Below, piece by piece: positions 25,948-34,986 of a DNA stretch of 64,000 nt. Source of the DNA: JACMLC01 sp963720235 (lineage in GTDB: Bacteria > Acidobacteriota > Blastocatellia > Pyrinomonadales > Pyrinomonadaceae); the NCBI GenBank assembly GCA_963720235.1, contig OY970389.1:2666001-2730000 (forward strand). The letters are read 5' to 3'. The notes beneath the pieces were generated by a model. That model searched no databases. It saw only the letters and a list, made by a program, of their open reading frames with translations, and was not told the origin of the DNA. Every line of letters begins with the position of its first letter. Position 1 is the first letter of the stretch. A program made the position numbers and the translations under genes.

Positions 25948-27354
25948 ATGCTAAGATTTCGCAACACACTTTCCGGCCAGCTTGAAGAGTTTCGCCCGAT
26001 GATTGAAGGCGAGGCGCGTCTCTATTACTGCGGCCCGACCGTCTGGGATTTTGCGCAGATTGGCAATTTTCGTTCGGCCATCTGCACGGACATCCTGAGC
26101 CGCTATCTGCGTTACAAGGGCTATCGCGTCACGCATGTCATGAACATCACGGACGTGGAAGACCGCATCATCGCGCTCTCGCAAAAAGCAGGCGTGACGA
26201 TTGATGAATACACAGAGAAATACATAGAAGCTCTCTGGCAGGACGCAGACGCGCTCGGCTGCAACAGGCCGGACATAGTGCCGCGCGCGACGCGCCACAT
26301 CCCTGAGATGGTAGAGATTATCAAGCGGCTGCAAGAGCGCGGCCATGCTTACGAATCCGAAGGCTCCATCTATTATCGCATCAGTTCGTTCCCGGAATAC
26401 GGCAAGCTCTCGAAGATAAATTTCGCGGGCAACATCGCCGGAGCAAGCGAGCGCGTGGACACGGACAAGTATGAGAAAGAGGACGCGCGCGACTTCGCTC
26501 TCTGGAAAGCCGCAGAGTCGCCCGACGAGCCTGCATGGGATACAAGCTTGGGCCGTGGTCGTCCCGGCTGGCACATCGAGTGCTCCGCGATGTCCATGAA
26601 ATACTTGGGCGAATCGTTTGATATACACGCGGGCGGGATTGACCTGATTTTCCCGCATCACGAAAACGAGATTGCGCAGAGCGAAGGCGCAACAGGCGTC
26701 GTGCCTTTCTCTAAATACTGGATTCACTTCGAGCACTTGAAGGTCGAAGGCGAGTCCATGTCAAAATCGAAGGGCAATTATTACACCTTCCGCGATCTGG
26801 TGGAAAAAGGATTCGCGCCCGTCGCTGTGCGTTATTTTCTGCTCAGCGTGCCTTACAGCAAACAACTCAACTTTACTTTCGATGCCCTGCGCGGAGCAGA
26901 GAAAACCGTCATGGGCCTGCGCGATTTCCACTCGCGCCTCAAGGAAGCGCGGACAGAATCAGGCGTCAATGCAGAACTGCGCGAGACGGCAGCACGCGCG
27001 CTCAAAGATTTTGAAGCAGGGCTTGACGACGACCTCAACACATCGGTTGCGCTCGCGGCGATTCACAATCTCTCGCGCGAAGTCAACACTGCGATTGCCT
27101 GCCATGCCTTGCGCGAAGATAACAAGCGCGAGTTGCTTGAGCTTCTCGCACGATTTGATTCGGTGCTCAATATCTTTGGCGGCGCAGAGGAAGCTTTGAT
27201 GCTTGATGCAGAAGTGCAATCCCTGATAGACGAGCGACAGGAGGCACGCCGCCGCCGCGACTTTGCGCGCGCGGACGAGATACGCCAGCAGCTTGCCGCG
27301 CAAGGCATCACACTCGAAGACACAAAAGACGGAGTGCGCTTTAAGCGACGTTGA
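25948..27354 (+). CDS. cysS: Cysteinyl-tRNA synthetase
   Basis: The 468-residue protein is a class I synthetase. The zinc/cysteine site LYYCGPTVWDFAQIGNFRSA holds the HIGH-equivalent motif (QIGNFR in place of the usual HIGN), then HAGGIDLIFPHHENEIAQSE and the KMSKS-type motif GESMSKSKGNYYT. A DALR-like anticodon region and C-terminal helix complete it. The family signature usually reads HIGNAR; here Gln replaces His in this position, which deserves a check. It is a single-copy essential gene by its family. Confidence 0.95.
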   Translation: MLRFRNTLSGQLEEFRPMIEGEARLYYCGPTVWDFAQIGNFRSAICTDILSRYLRYKGYRVTHVMNITDVEDRIIALSQKAGVTIDEYTEKYIEALWQDADALGCNRPDIVPRATRHIPEMVEIIKRLQERGHAYESEGSIYYRISSFPEYGKLSKINFAGNIAGASERVDTDKYEKEDARDFALWKAAESPDEPAWDTSLGRGRPGWHIECSAMSMKYLGESFDIHAGGIDLIFPHHENEIAQSEGATGVVPFSKYWIHFEHLKVEGESMSKSKGNYYTFRDLVEKGFAPVAVRYFLLSVPYSKQLNFTFDALRGAEKTVMGLRDFHSRLKEARTESGVNAELRETAARALKDFEAGLDDDLNTSVALAAIHNLSREVNTAIACHALREDNKRELLELLARFDSVLNIFGGAEEALMLDAEVQSLIDERQEARRRRDFARADEIRQQLAAQGITLEDTKDGVRFKRR

Positions 27355-27406
27355 CAAGCTCGGATGTCAAGTGCTAGATGTTAGAGAGAACAGTAAAACT
27401 TTAGTA

Positions 27407-27718
27407 ATGAGCGAAGAGTCAACTCAAAATTTTCCTGATGTCACGAACGGCCTCAACCAAGTTGTTGCCGAAATTCGCGCTATCAGCACAAGGCTTCAAA
27501 CGATTGAGGATAAGTTCGATGCCCGCTCGCGCGAGACGCAGCCAATGTCTGATAGAATCAACCAGATTCTCAGTGAAGTAGCAGCCACGCGCCAGGAGCT
27601 TCATGAAGTCAATCGCACGCTTCGACGAATGAATGTAGATATTGCTACAGCCTTGCGCAATCAGGATGACTTAGAAGACCGTATTACCAAATTAGAAACA
27701 CAACCTCAGCAACAATAA
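27407..27718 (+). CDS. Small coiled-coil hypothetical protein
   Basis: I start at ATG 27407 (MSEESTQNFPDV); the longer frame to 27263 overlaps cysS. The 103-residue protein is polar and helical with heptads (LNQVVAEIRAISTRLQTIED, RQELHEVNRTLRRMNVDIAT). No domain is recognised. It lies 52 bases after cysS on the same strand and could be co-transcribed. Confidence 0.6.
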   Translation: MSEESTQNFPDVTNGLNQVVAEIRAISTRLQTIEDKFDARSRETQPMSDRINQILSEVAATRQELHEVNRTLRRMNVDIATALRNQDDLEDRITKLETQPQQQ

Positions 27719-27897
27719 CTTAAGAAGCGAAGCAGTCTACTCAAACATTTATGTTCTGCCTGAGCAATCCACATTGCCGCCCGCTCGAAACCCGCGCCAA
27801 CCTTTTCGCGGACTAGCCTTTCCACATCAATTTCGCGCTCGCTTTAAATCAATCTATCTATCTTTCCCTCGTTCTCGAAATTTTAAGGAGAAGTGTT

Positions 27898-29250
27898 ATG
27901 TCCACTATGGCACCACCGAAGAGACCCGAAATCAAGACCGCGCTGCCCGGCCCTAAAGGTCAGGAAATCATCAACGCAGACCATCAATTCGTTACTCCAT
28001 CTTACCCGCGCCCGCACTGGCAACTCGTCGCAGAGCGCGGCGAAGGCGTGTGGGTCGAGGATGTTGACGGCAATATCTTTTTGGATTGCAACGCAGGTGT
28101 CGCGGTCTGCTCGACGGGCCACTGTCACCCGGAAATCGTGCGCGCGATACAGGAGCAGGCAGCGAAGCTGATTCACATGTGCGGCACGGATTACTACTAT
28201 CGCCAGATGCCGGATTTGGCGCGCAAGCTGGATGAGATTACGCCCGTTCAAAGTCCTACGCGCACGCACTTTGCCAACAGTGGCACGGAAGCTATCGAGA
28301 CCGCTTTGAAGCTGGCGATGCACGCGACGGGTCGCCAGAAATTCATAGCCTTCTTTAACAGCTTTCATGGCCGCACGCTCGGCTCGCTCTCTTTGACTTC
28401 GTCAAAGGTCGCACAGCGCAAAGGCTTTCATCGCTCCGCGCTCAATGTCACACACGTGCCTTATCCGAACGCTTTCCGCCACCCGTTCACGGGCGAGAAG
28501 ACTGACGGCGAGACGGCCAGCCGCGTGAGTCTTGAATGGATTGAGAATCGTCTATTCAAAACCACCACGCCGCCCGAAGAGGTCGCGGCGATTGTTGTTG
28601 AGGTAGTGCAGGGCGAAGGCGGTTATGTTCCCGCGCCGCAAGAATTTTTGGATGGCCTGCGCCGCATCTGCGACGAGCATGGCATCCTCTTGATTGTGGA
28701 TGAAGTGCAATCCGGCATGGGACGCACAGGCAAGATGTTTGCGTGTGACCATTACGATTTAAAGCCTGACGTAATCTGTCTGGCGAAAGGCATAGGGTCT
28801 GGCTTGCCCATCGGCGTGACTGTCGCGCGCGCGGATTTGATGGACTGGAAACCGGGCGCGCATGCTTCGACTTTCGGCGGCAATCCAGTGTGCATCGCTT
28901 CGGCTTTGAAGACGATTGAGCTACTGGAAAATGAACTCGTCGCCAACAGCGCGGATGTCGGCGACTATTTGCAGGAAGGTTTACGAAAGCTCATGCAGAA
29001 GCATGAGTGCATCGGAGACGTGCGCGGGCTCGGCCTGATGATTGGCGTAGAATTTATCGAAGACCGCGAGACGCGCAAGCCCGCGCCAGAATTGCGCGAT
29101 AAGGTCGAGCTTGGCTGTTACGAGCGCGGCCTGATTATCTTAGGCGCAGGAACAAACACGATTCGCTGGTCGCCACCGCTCATTCTCACTAAAGAGAATG
29201 TTGATGTCGCGCTGGAGATTTTTGACGAAGCAATAGCTGCTGCCTGTTAA
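27898..29250 (+). CDS. Class III aminotransferase, 4-aminobutyrate/ornithine type
   Basis: This 450-residue PLP enzyme has the class III pattern: FLDCNAGVAVCSTGHCHPEI, NSGTEAIETALKLA, FHGRTLGSLSLTSSK, LLIVDEVQSGMGRTGKMFAC, the Schiff-base Lys in VICLAKGIGSGLPIG and HASTFGGNPVCIASA. Its length and motifs fit the 4-aminobutyrate/5-aminovalerate or acetylornithine group; the substrate is unresolved. A strong AAGGAG site precedes the ATG. A gcaaag hairpin follows its stop directly. Confidence 0.9.
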   Translation: MSTMAPPKRPEIKTALPGPKGQEIINADHQFVTPSYPRPHWQLVAERGEGVWVEDVDGNIFLDCNAGVAVCSTGHCHPEIVRAIQEQAAKLIHMCGTDYYYRQMPDLARKLDEITPVQSPTRTHFANSGTEAIETALKLAMHATGRQKFIAFFNSFHGRTLGSLSLTSSKVAQRKGFHRSALNVTHVPYPNAFRHPFTGEKTDGETASRVSLEWIENRLFKTTTPPEEVAAIVVEVVQGEGGYVPAPQEFLDGLRRICDEHGILLIVDEVQSGMGRTGKMFACDHYDLKPDVICLAKGIGSGLPIGVTVARADLMDWKPGAHASTFGGNPVCIASALKTIELLENELVANSADVGDYLQEGLRKLMQKHECIGDVRGLGLMIGVEFIEDRETRKPAPELRDKVELGCYERGLIILGAGTNTIRWSPPLILTKENVDVALEIFDEAIAAAC

Positions 29251-29255
29251 GAAAG

Positions 29256-29369
29256 TTTCCCGCAAAGGCGCAAAGGCGCAAAGAAAGCTCGCAAAGAGGT
29301 TGAGCTATGACTTATCTTGAATGCTTTCCTTCGCGCCTTTCTTTGCGCCTTTGCGCCTTTGCGGGAAAT
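29256..29369. repeat. 8-nt gcaaag hairpin
   Basis: Arms tttcccgcaaaggcgcaaag (29256 on) and the complement to 29369 have about 30 paired bases. It begins just behind the aminotransferase stop codon. Confidence 0.8.
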
Positions 29370-29451
29370 GCTTTTTTCTTTGACGAAGCATCTGTTCTCA
29401 ATTAAGATTCGACGCAGTTCGTCAGGTAAATCTATCCTCATGAGGTGATGT

Positions 29452-30579
29452 ATGAAAAAGTATTTTTCCTTCCTGTTGCTCCCACTCTTAATGTTGTTTA
29501 TCGCCGCGCCGGTTCTGGCCCAGAAATCCGCGCAGGATCACTTGCAGCGCAGCACAGAACTGCTCGAAGAGGGTGAGATTGATGCGGCCATCGCAGAGAT
29601 TGATAAAGCGATTAAGAAGAAGCAGGATTTCGTTGAAGCTTATTCTCAGCGCAGCATGTTGAAGATGATGAAGTTCGACCTCGACGGCGCGCTCGCGGAT
29701 GCCAGCAAAGCTATTCAACTCAATCCGAATCTGGCTCAGGCTTATTCCCAGCGCGCGCAGGTTTATATGCTGAAGGAGGATAACCAGAATGCCTTGCGAG
29801 ATTTTGACCAGGCCATTGCCAGAGGCTATCGCACGGACATGATTTATACGCAACGCGCGCGGCTCAAGTTTGAAAGCGGCAACATGGACGGAGCGATTGC
29901 GGATTACACGCTGGCGATTTCGCTCAATCCGCAATCCACTGCCGCTTACGATGGCCGTGGCATGGCTCACATGCAGAAAGGCAATGACCAGAACGCGCTC
30001 GATGATTTCAATTTTGTGATTGAACACTTCGAGAAGAACAAGGGACAGGAGCAGCTTCCTGCGACGGGCAAGATGGTTGTCGCTGGCCCCGTCGGGCCGG
30101 ATAAGGTCGAGAAGGCTGAGAACGGAGATGAGATTGTCAGCAGAAAAGTTCTCGTCGGATTTTCCTCAGACGCCAGCACAGCAGAGGAAGCAGAGCTTGG
30201 CCCAAATATTTCCGGCGTATACATGAGCCGCGGAGTCCTGTATAGCCGCAAGGGCGATTCCGATGCTGCGATAAAGGATTACACACGCGCGCTCGAAATC
30301 TTTCCGGGAAATTTCGGTGCTTACGGCAATCGCGGTCTTGAGCGGCAGAAGAAAGGCGACCTTGAAGGCGCGCTCGCGGATTACAACGAGACCGTCAAAC
30401 TCTCCCCGCAAATGCCATATAACTATCTGGATCGCGGCATCGTACTGCTGCTTCTGGGAAAAGATGCAGAGGCTCAGAAAGATTTTGACTTTGCATTGAA
30501 GCTTGAGCCGTCTCTGAAAAGCTTGCTGGACAAGCGCATCGCAGAGGCTAAGAAACAGCGCGCGACGAAAGTGCAGTAG
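29452..30579 (+). CDS. Exported TPR-repeat protein
   Basis: The 375-residue protein has a signal peptide (about 5-23, FLLLPLLMLFIAAPVLAQ). It then has about eight tetratricopeptide repeats in two blocks (about 30-185 and 240-360), such as DAAIAEIDKAIKKKQDFVEA, DGALADASKAIQLNPNLAQA and DAAIKDYTRALEIFPGNFGA, with a polar insert between. It is probably a periplasmic scaffold. It lies 37 bases ahead of the MOSC gene on the same strand. Confidence 0.85.
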   Translation: MKKYFSFLLLPLLMLFIAAPVLAQKSAQDHLQRSTELLEEGEIDAAIAEIDKAIKKKQDFVEAYSQRSMLKMMKFDLDGALADASKAIQLNPNLAQAYSQRAQVYMLKEDNQNALRDFDQAIARGYRTDMIYTQRARLKFESGNMDGAIADYTLAISLNPQSTAAYDGRGMAHMQKGNDQNALDDFNFVIEHFEKNKGQEQLPATGKMVVAGPVGPDKVEKAENGDEIVSRKVLVGFSSDASTAEEAELGPNISGVYMSRGVLYSRKGDSDAAIKDYTRALEIFPGNFGAYGNRGLERQKKGDLEGALADYNETVKLSPQMPYNYLDRGIVLLLLGKDAEAQKDFDFALKLEPSLKSLLDKRIAEAKKQRATKVQ

Positions 30580-30616
30580 CTCTTAAAAAAAAATTCATTC
30601 GGAAGAAAAAAAGCTT

Positions 30617-31090
30617 ATGTGGAAAGGTTCTGTCATTGCTATTCATGTTGCGCCGACGAGCGGCAAGCCTATGCAGTCCGTCGCAGAAGTCCATGCCGTG
30701 CCGGGCAAAGGCTTAGAGGGCGATCGCTACTTCAACCGGACTGGCACGTTCTGGAAAGACGAGCCCGATTACCAGTTGACGCTCATAGAGGTTGAAGCTT
30801 TTGAAGCCATGCAGCGCGAAAGCGGTCTGGATTTGAATCCGTCGGAAGGCAGAAGAAATATCGTGACGCGCGGCGTCCCCTTAAATCATCTCGTCGGGCA
30901 GGAGTTTCGCATCGGCGACATCAGATTGAGAGGGATGCGTCTCTGCGAGCCTTGCAATCACCTGGCAAAGATTTCTCAAAAACCGGGCATTCTCGGCGGC
31001 CTCATCCATCGCGGCGGACTGCGCGCGCAGATTCTCTCGGACGGCAATATCAAGGTCGGTGATGTGGTGGAAGAGGAATCTCAGAGTTGA
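30617..31090 (+). CDS. MOSC-domain protein
   Basis: This 157-residue single MOSC domain has VPGKGLEGDRYFNRTGTFWK near the N-terminus, EGRRNIVTRGVPLNHLVGQE in the middle and the conserved Cys in RLCEPCNHLAKI (about 118-129). The family binds the molybdenum cofactor or transfers sulfur; small stand-alone members of this type are common in bacteria, with substrate unknown. Its last bases run into a short tandem-repeat arm. Confidence 0.88.
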   Translation: MWKGSVIAIHVAPTSGKPMQSVAEVHAVPGKGLEGDRYFNRTGTFWKDEPDYQLTLIEVEAFEAMQRESGLDLNPSEGRRNIVTRGVPLNHLVGQEFRIGDIRLRGMRLCEPCNHLAKISQKPGILGGLIHRGGLRAQILSDGNIKVGDVVEEESQS

Positions 31091-31112
31091 AATTTAAAAT
31101 CTGAAATTCCTC

Positions 31113-31243
31113 CTATAGCCATTTGCACTTGAGTGCGCCCTCGCTGACGGTCTGGCTACTGCCTCTCTAGTGTAAGCTGCGGGGCCGTAGCCCGACCCTC
31201 AGCGAGGGCGTACCGGATGACACTCTATTGCAAACCGCAATAA
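31113..31243. repeat. 130-bp long-hairpin element, copy 3 (reverse orientation)
   Basis: Arms gcgccctcgctgacggtctg (31134 on) and gtagcccgaccctcagcgag (31186 on) are complementary with compensating differences to copies 1 and 2. The flanks cctatagccatttgcacttg and ggatgacactctattgcaaa are the reverse complement of those of copy 2. Confidence 0.8.
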
Positions 31244-31250
31244 TCATCTC

Positions 31251-32171
31251 TTACTTCTTTGCGGGCTTCGGCTCATGTCTCAAGGCCGCGAGGCTTCCTC
31301 CGCCTTCGTAACCATCCTTGACCATCGTGGACATTGATTTGAAGACGAGAGACAGCTTGCTCTCCTTCTCCGCAAACTTACCCGTCACGGTCATGGCCGG
31401 ATGCGGCATCTCTATCAGCGTGTCTCCGGCCACATAGGAAAAAGTTGCTTCATTGCCATCGAGTTTGCCCGTCGCGGCTTCGCGTAAAAATCTTTCCTTC
31501 TTGCCGCCCACGCTTTTCAGATTGAAGAGCGCCGTGACCAGATTTTTATAACGCAGGAGATGCACTTCGCCTTCAAGCTGAAATCCCTCTCCGAGTCCGG
31601 CGATGCCGCCGCTCATACTAAACTCGCTGCCAACCTGCAAGCGATATTGCCGCGCGGCTTTCTGCCATGCTTCATCCAACTCAAGCTTGACGGATTCCAT
31701 AGTATTGACAGGCACGGCGACAACCTTAAAAGGATTGGTCAGAGCCATTGTCGTCATGGCATCCGGCGCGGGCTTTGATTCAGAGATGCTCACGACGCCG
31801 TTTCCATCGAATTTAAAAGAGATGCTATCGCCGCCGGATTTTCTTGTGCCGAGAAAGGCTGCGACTACAGCGTTCGTACGGAAAAATTCTTCGTCCTTCT
31901 CCGGCAACTCTTCGACCAGCTTGCGCAGACGGTTGTAAGTTTCGACATCGCGCGCGACGGCGACAAAAGATTCTTCCATGCTGCCGTAAAAACCTTCGGC
32001 CAGCACATTCAGCCCATCGCTCGAAGCTTCTAACGAAGCAGGCATCTCGCCGCCTTTGCCCGGCTCAAGATTTTTCTTCTCGTCGTCCTGCGCCCTGCAC
32101 GCCAACGCGCCCGCTCCGAACATCGCAAACGCCACTATGATGACAACAATGCTTCGCCTGAAATTTAACAT
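31251..32171 (-). CDS. Exported protein with a PrcB-like region
   Basis: The 306-residue protein has a signal peptide (about 7-27, IVVIIVAFAMFGAGALA, then CRAQ). The middle region FFRTNAVVAAFLGTRKSGGD SISF (about 97-120) looks like the PrcB_C fold seen in secreted or lipid-anchored protein-interaction modules. The remainder (about 150-290) is beta-rich with no recognised family. It is probably periplasmic. It lies upstream of nothing on its strand within 60 bp; ackA precedes it on the same strand. Confidence 0.65.
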   Translation of the reverse strand: MLNFRRSIVVIIVAFAMFGAGALACRAQDDEKKNLEPGKGGEMPASLEASSDGLNVLAEGFYGSMEESFVAVARDVETYNRLRKLVEELPEKDEEFFRTNAVVAAFLGTRKSGGDSISFKFDGNGVVSISESKPAPDAMTTMALTNPFKVVAVPVNTMESVKLELDEAWQKAARQYRLQVGSEFSMSGGIAGLGEGFQLEGEVHLLRYKNLVTALFNLKSVGGKKERFLREAATGKLDGNEATFSYVAGDTLIEMPHPAMTVTGKFAEKESKLSLVFKSMSTMVKDGYEGGGSLAALRHEPKPAKK

Positions 32172-32189
32172 TATGACTCCTATTTTTTT

Positions 32190-32229
32190 AAGTGATGAGT
32201 GATGAGAGAAAAGCTTTTACTCATTACTG
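32190..32229. repeat. 7-nt tandem-repeat hairpin (gtgatga type)
   Basis: agtgatgagtgatgag (32190-32205) is paired with ctcattact; the loop is agaaaagctttt with a central AAGCTT. It lies between ackA and the next minus-strand gene. Confidence 0.65.
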
Positions 32230-32232
32230 CTT

Positions 32233-33480
32233 TTAATATCTTTGCGGCGCGCCGCGCACGCAGCGCACAGTGTCTCGCGCAATCAAGAGTTCTTCGTCCG
32301 TCGGAATGACGTAAGCGGAAAGGCGCGAGCCCGCGCGGCTGATTAAACCTTCGCGCCCGTTTGTATGCAAAGCATTTTGTTCTGCATCAAGCTCAAGCCC
32401 GAACCATTCGAGCCCTTCGCAGATGCGCGCGCGGACTTCGGCAGAATTTTCGCCAATGCCGCCAGCGAAAATGATTGCCTCCGCGCCGCCGGACGCGGCC
32501 AGATACGCGCCTATGTACTTGCGCACGCGATAACAGAAAATCTCTATCGCAAGGCGCGCGCGGCGGTCATCGTTCTCGCGCGCTTCGTCAAGCAACTCGC
32601 GCATATCGTTCGTCAAACCTGAGATGCCGATAAGCCCGGATTGTTTGTTTAGCAAAGTTTCAACTTCCTGCGCCGTCAATCCCTCTTTGGCCGCGATGAA
32701 GTCCACAATCGCAGGGTCTAAGTCGCCGGAGCGCGTTCCCATCATCAAGCCTTCGAGCGGCGTCAGGCCCATCGAAGTATCTATGGAATTCCCGCCGCGT
32801 ATCAGCGCCGCAGAGCAGCCGTTGCCCAAGTGAAGCGTGATGACATTTGTCTCTTCGCGCCGGATGCCGCGAAGCTGGCGATAGCGATATGCGACATAGC
32901 GATGCGACGTGCCATGAAAACCATAACGGCGTATCCGGTGACGGCGATAAAATTGATACGGCAGCGCGTAGAGATAAGCATAGTCGGGCAAAGTCTGGTG
33001 AAAGGCCGTGTCAAAGACTGCGACCTCTGGAATGCCCGGCCCGAAGACTTCACGCGCGGCCACGATGCCTTTGATGTTCGCAGGATTGTGCAGAGGCGCA
33101 AGGTCTATGCAATCCTCTATGCCGCGCAGGACTTCATCCGTAATGACGACTGACTGCGTAAAACGCTCGCCGCCGTGCACAACCCTGTGGCCCACTGCAT
33201 GCACATCCCCGACACTTTTGACTTCCGCAATGCCGGAATTTTCCGAGCACGCCCAGCGAATAATTAAATCCACAGCCGCACGCGCATCACGAATCGGAGC
33301 CGCGCGCCTCTCTGCCTCGCGGCCTTCCGCACGCAAAGTGATAATCGCCTCGCCGCCGATGCGCTCAATCGTCCCGCGCGCCAGACGCCTGTCCGTGTTC
33401 TGCGCGATAGTGTCAAGGTCAGTCGCAATCAACTGGAATTTGACAGTCGAGCTACCGCAATTTAAGACGAGCACATTCAT
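32233..33480 (-). CDS. ackA: Acetate kinase
   Basis: The 415-residue protein fits the family. It interconverts acetate plus ATP with acetyl phosphate. Motifs: N-terminal VLNCGSSTVKFQLI, VGHRVVHGGERFTQSVVI, FDTAFHQTLPDYAYLYALP, RYGFHGTSHRYVAYR, HLGNGCSAALIRGGNSIDTS and IIFAGGIGENSAEVRARICE. No phosphotransacetylase gene is next to it. It lies 10 bp downstream of the amidohydrolase, so the two may be co-transcribed. Confidence 0.94.
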   Translation of the reverse strand: MNVLVLNCGSSTVKFQLIATDLDTIAQNTDRRLARGTIERIGGEAIITLRAEGREAERRAAPIRDARAAVDLIIRWACSENSGIAEVKSVGDVHAVGHRVVHGGERFTQSVVITDEVLRGIEDCIDLAPLHNPANIKGIVAAREVFGPGIPEVAVFDTAFHQTLPDYAYLYALPYQFYRRHRIRRYGFHGTSHRYVAYRYRQLRGIRREETNVITLHLGNGCSAALIRGGNSIDTSMGLTPLEGLMMGTRSGDLDPAIVDFIAAKEGLTAQEVETLLNKQSGLIGISGLTNDMRELLDEARENDDRRARLAIEIFCYRVRKYIGAYLAASGGAEAIIFAGGIGENSAEVRARICEGLEWFGLELDAEQNALHTNGREGLISRAGSRLSAYVIPTDEELLIARDTVRCVRGAPQRY

Positions 33481-33489
33481 ATCGCTTCT

Positions 33490-34854
33490 TCACTCATCAC
33501 GCATTATTGCTTTCGAGATTTCTTTCAGCCGCGCATGCAATCTCTCTTCATCAACTGTCACAACGCGCGCGCCGTCGAAGATTTCCTGACCCGCAACCAT
33601 AGTCATCTTCACATCGCGACCGGATGAAGCAAAGATGAGGGCTGCGGTCGGTTCATAGACAGGCTGCTGATGCGCGCCGTCGAGCGAGACGACAATCATG
33701 TCTGCCTGCATGCCTTGCTTGAGCGCGCCCGTTTGATTTTCCAAAGCAAGCGCACGCGCGCCGCCGAGCGTGGCTGCGTGCAAAGCATACTCCGCGCTCA
33801 TCAAACGCTCGTCTTCAATCGTGTCCACGCTCGCGCGCGAAAGCAAAGTTGCGAAACGCGCTTCTTCAAACAGGTCGCACGTATTGTTGCTTGCTACAGA
33901 ATCGCTGCCGAATCCGACTTTCAATTCATGCCTGACAAAAGCAGCCAGCGGCGCGCGGCCATGTCCGAGCTTTGCATTCGACTTTGGACAATGAGCAATC
34001 CTTGCATCAGCTTCTTTGATGATTTCAATATCTTTCTCGTCAACACGTATGCAATGCGCCAGCAGCGGGCGCGTGTCGAGGATGCCGTGCGCGTGCAGAT
34101 ATTTTATAGGAGAGATGCGCGGCGCGCTCCATTCTATGCCGCGCCGCGCGAAGCTCTCCGCGAACGGGCCGCGCCCCTCAAGCAGAAGCAGCATCTCCGC
34201 CTCAGACTCCGCCGCGTGCATCATCAACGGCAGGTTTTCCGCGAGAGCATATGCGGCAATCAACTCAAGCTGCTGCGCGCTGACAGTGTAAGGCGCGTGC
34301 GGAGAGACGCCGAGCCGCACGCGCAACGTTTCAAACTCGCGCAACTGCAACATCTTCTCGCGCAGCTTTGCAAAATGCTCGTGCGCGAGTTTTGAGTCCG
34401 GGCCAAAACTTTCCTGATAGACAGTCCCCCTTAAACCCACATCCGCCAGAGCCTTCATACTCGCGCTCGCAGCATCCGAAGCATCTCCGACCGAAGTGAT
34501 GCCCGCGCGCGCGGCTTCACACGCGCCCCACGCCGCCGACACATAAAGGTCATCCGGCGTCATGCGCTCAAGCCGCGCGAGTGTTATCTTTTTGAGCCAC
34601 GCGAAAAAGTCTCCCTCTTCGCGCTCAAGAAAGCCGCGCATCGCCGTCAACTCAAGATGCGTGTGGCAATTAACGAGACCGGGCAAGAGAGCCGCTTCGC
34701 CAAAATCTTTGACAGCGGCCTCTGGAAATTCCGACAGCAATGCCGCGCGCTTGCCGACTGCCGCAACAAGCTCGCCCTCAATCGCCACCGCGCCGTCCTC
34801 AATCGGCTCAGACGCGACAGGCATCACCCATCTGGCTAGATAAAGAGTAGTCAT
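33490..34854 (-). CDS. Amidohydrolase, MTA/SAH deaminase-like
   Basis: The 454-residue TIM-barrel metal hydrolase has metal ligands in VNCHTHLELTAMRG, HAAESEAEMLLL, LLAHCIRVDEKDIEII, NAKLGHG and FGSDSVASNNTCDLFEEAR. The family deaminates or dechlorinates heteroaromatic amines; the closest functional group is S-adenosylhomocysteine/methylthioadenosine deaminase or 8-oxoguanine deaminase types. It is cytoplasmic. An 8-nt repeat hairpin separates it from the upstream transporter gene. Confidence 0.85.
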   Translation of the reverse strand: MTTLYLARWVMPVASEPIEDGAVAIEGELVAAVGKRAALLSEFPEAAVKDFGEAALLPGLVNCHTHLELTAMRGFLEREEGDFFAWLKKITLARLERMTPDDLYVSAAWGACEAARAGITSVGDASDAASASMKALADVGLRGTVYQESFGPDSKLAHEHFAKLREKMLQLREFETLRVRLGVSPHAPYTVSAQQLELIAAYALAENLPLMMHAAESEAEMLLLLEGRGPFAESFARRGIEWSAPRISPIKYLHAHGILDTRPLLAHCIRVDEKDIEIIKEADARIAHCPKSNAKLGHGRAPLAAFVRHELKVGFGSDSVASNNTCDLFEEARFATLLSRASVDTIEDERLMSAEYALHAATLGGARALALENQTGALKQGMQADMIVVSLDGAHQQPVYEPTAALIFASSGRDVKMTMVAGQEIFDGARVVTVDEERLHARLKEISKAIMRDE

Positions 34855-34872
34855 AGAAAGTTAATTTCAAAA

Positions 34873-34976
34873 CTCTTCTTTGCGGTCTTCTGCTTTTCTT
34901 TGCGCCACCAGCGAGAACCGCTCGTTTTAGTTTCGCGCAAAGGCGCAAAGTTAAAACCGCAAGCTCGCAAAGGGTT
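34873..34976. repeat. 8-nt gcaaag hairpin with gaaccgctcgtttt core
   Basis: The core (34909-34930) is the reverse complement of that at 10648-10680, so this is a reversed copy of the same subfamily. It lies between two minus-strand genes. Confidence 0.7.
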
Positions 34977-34986
34977 GAACAAAATC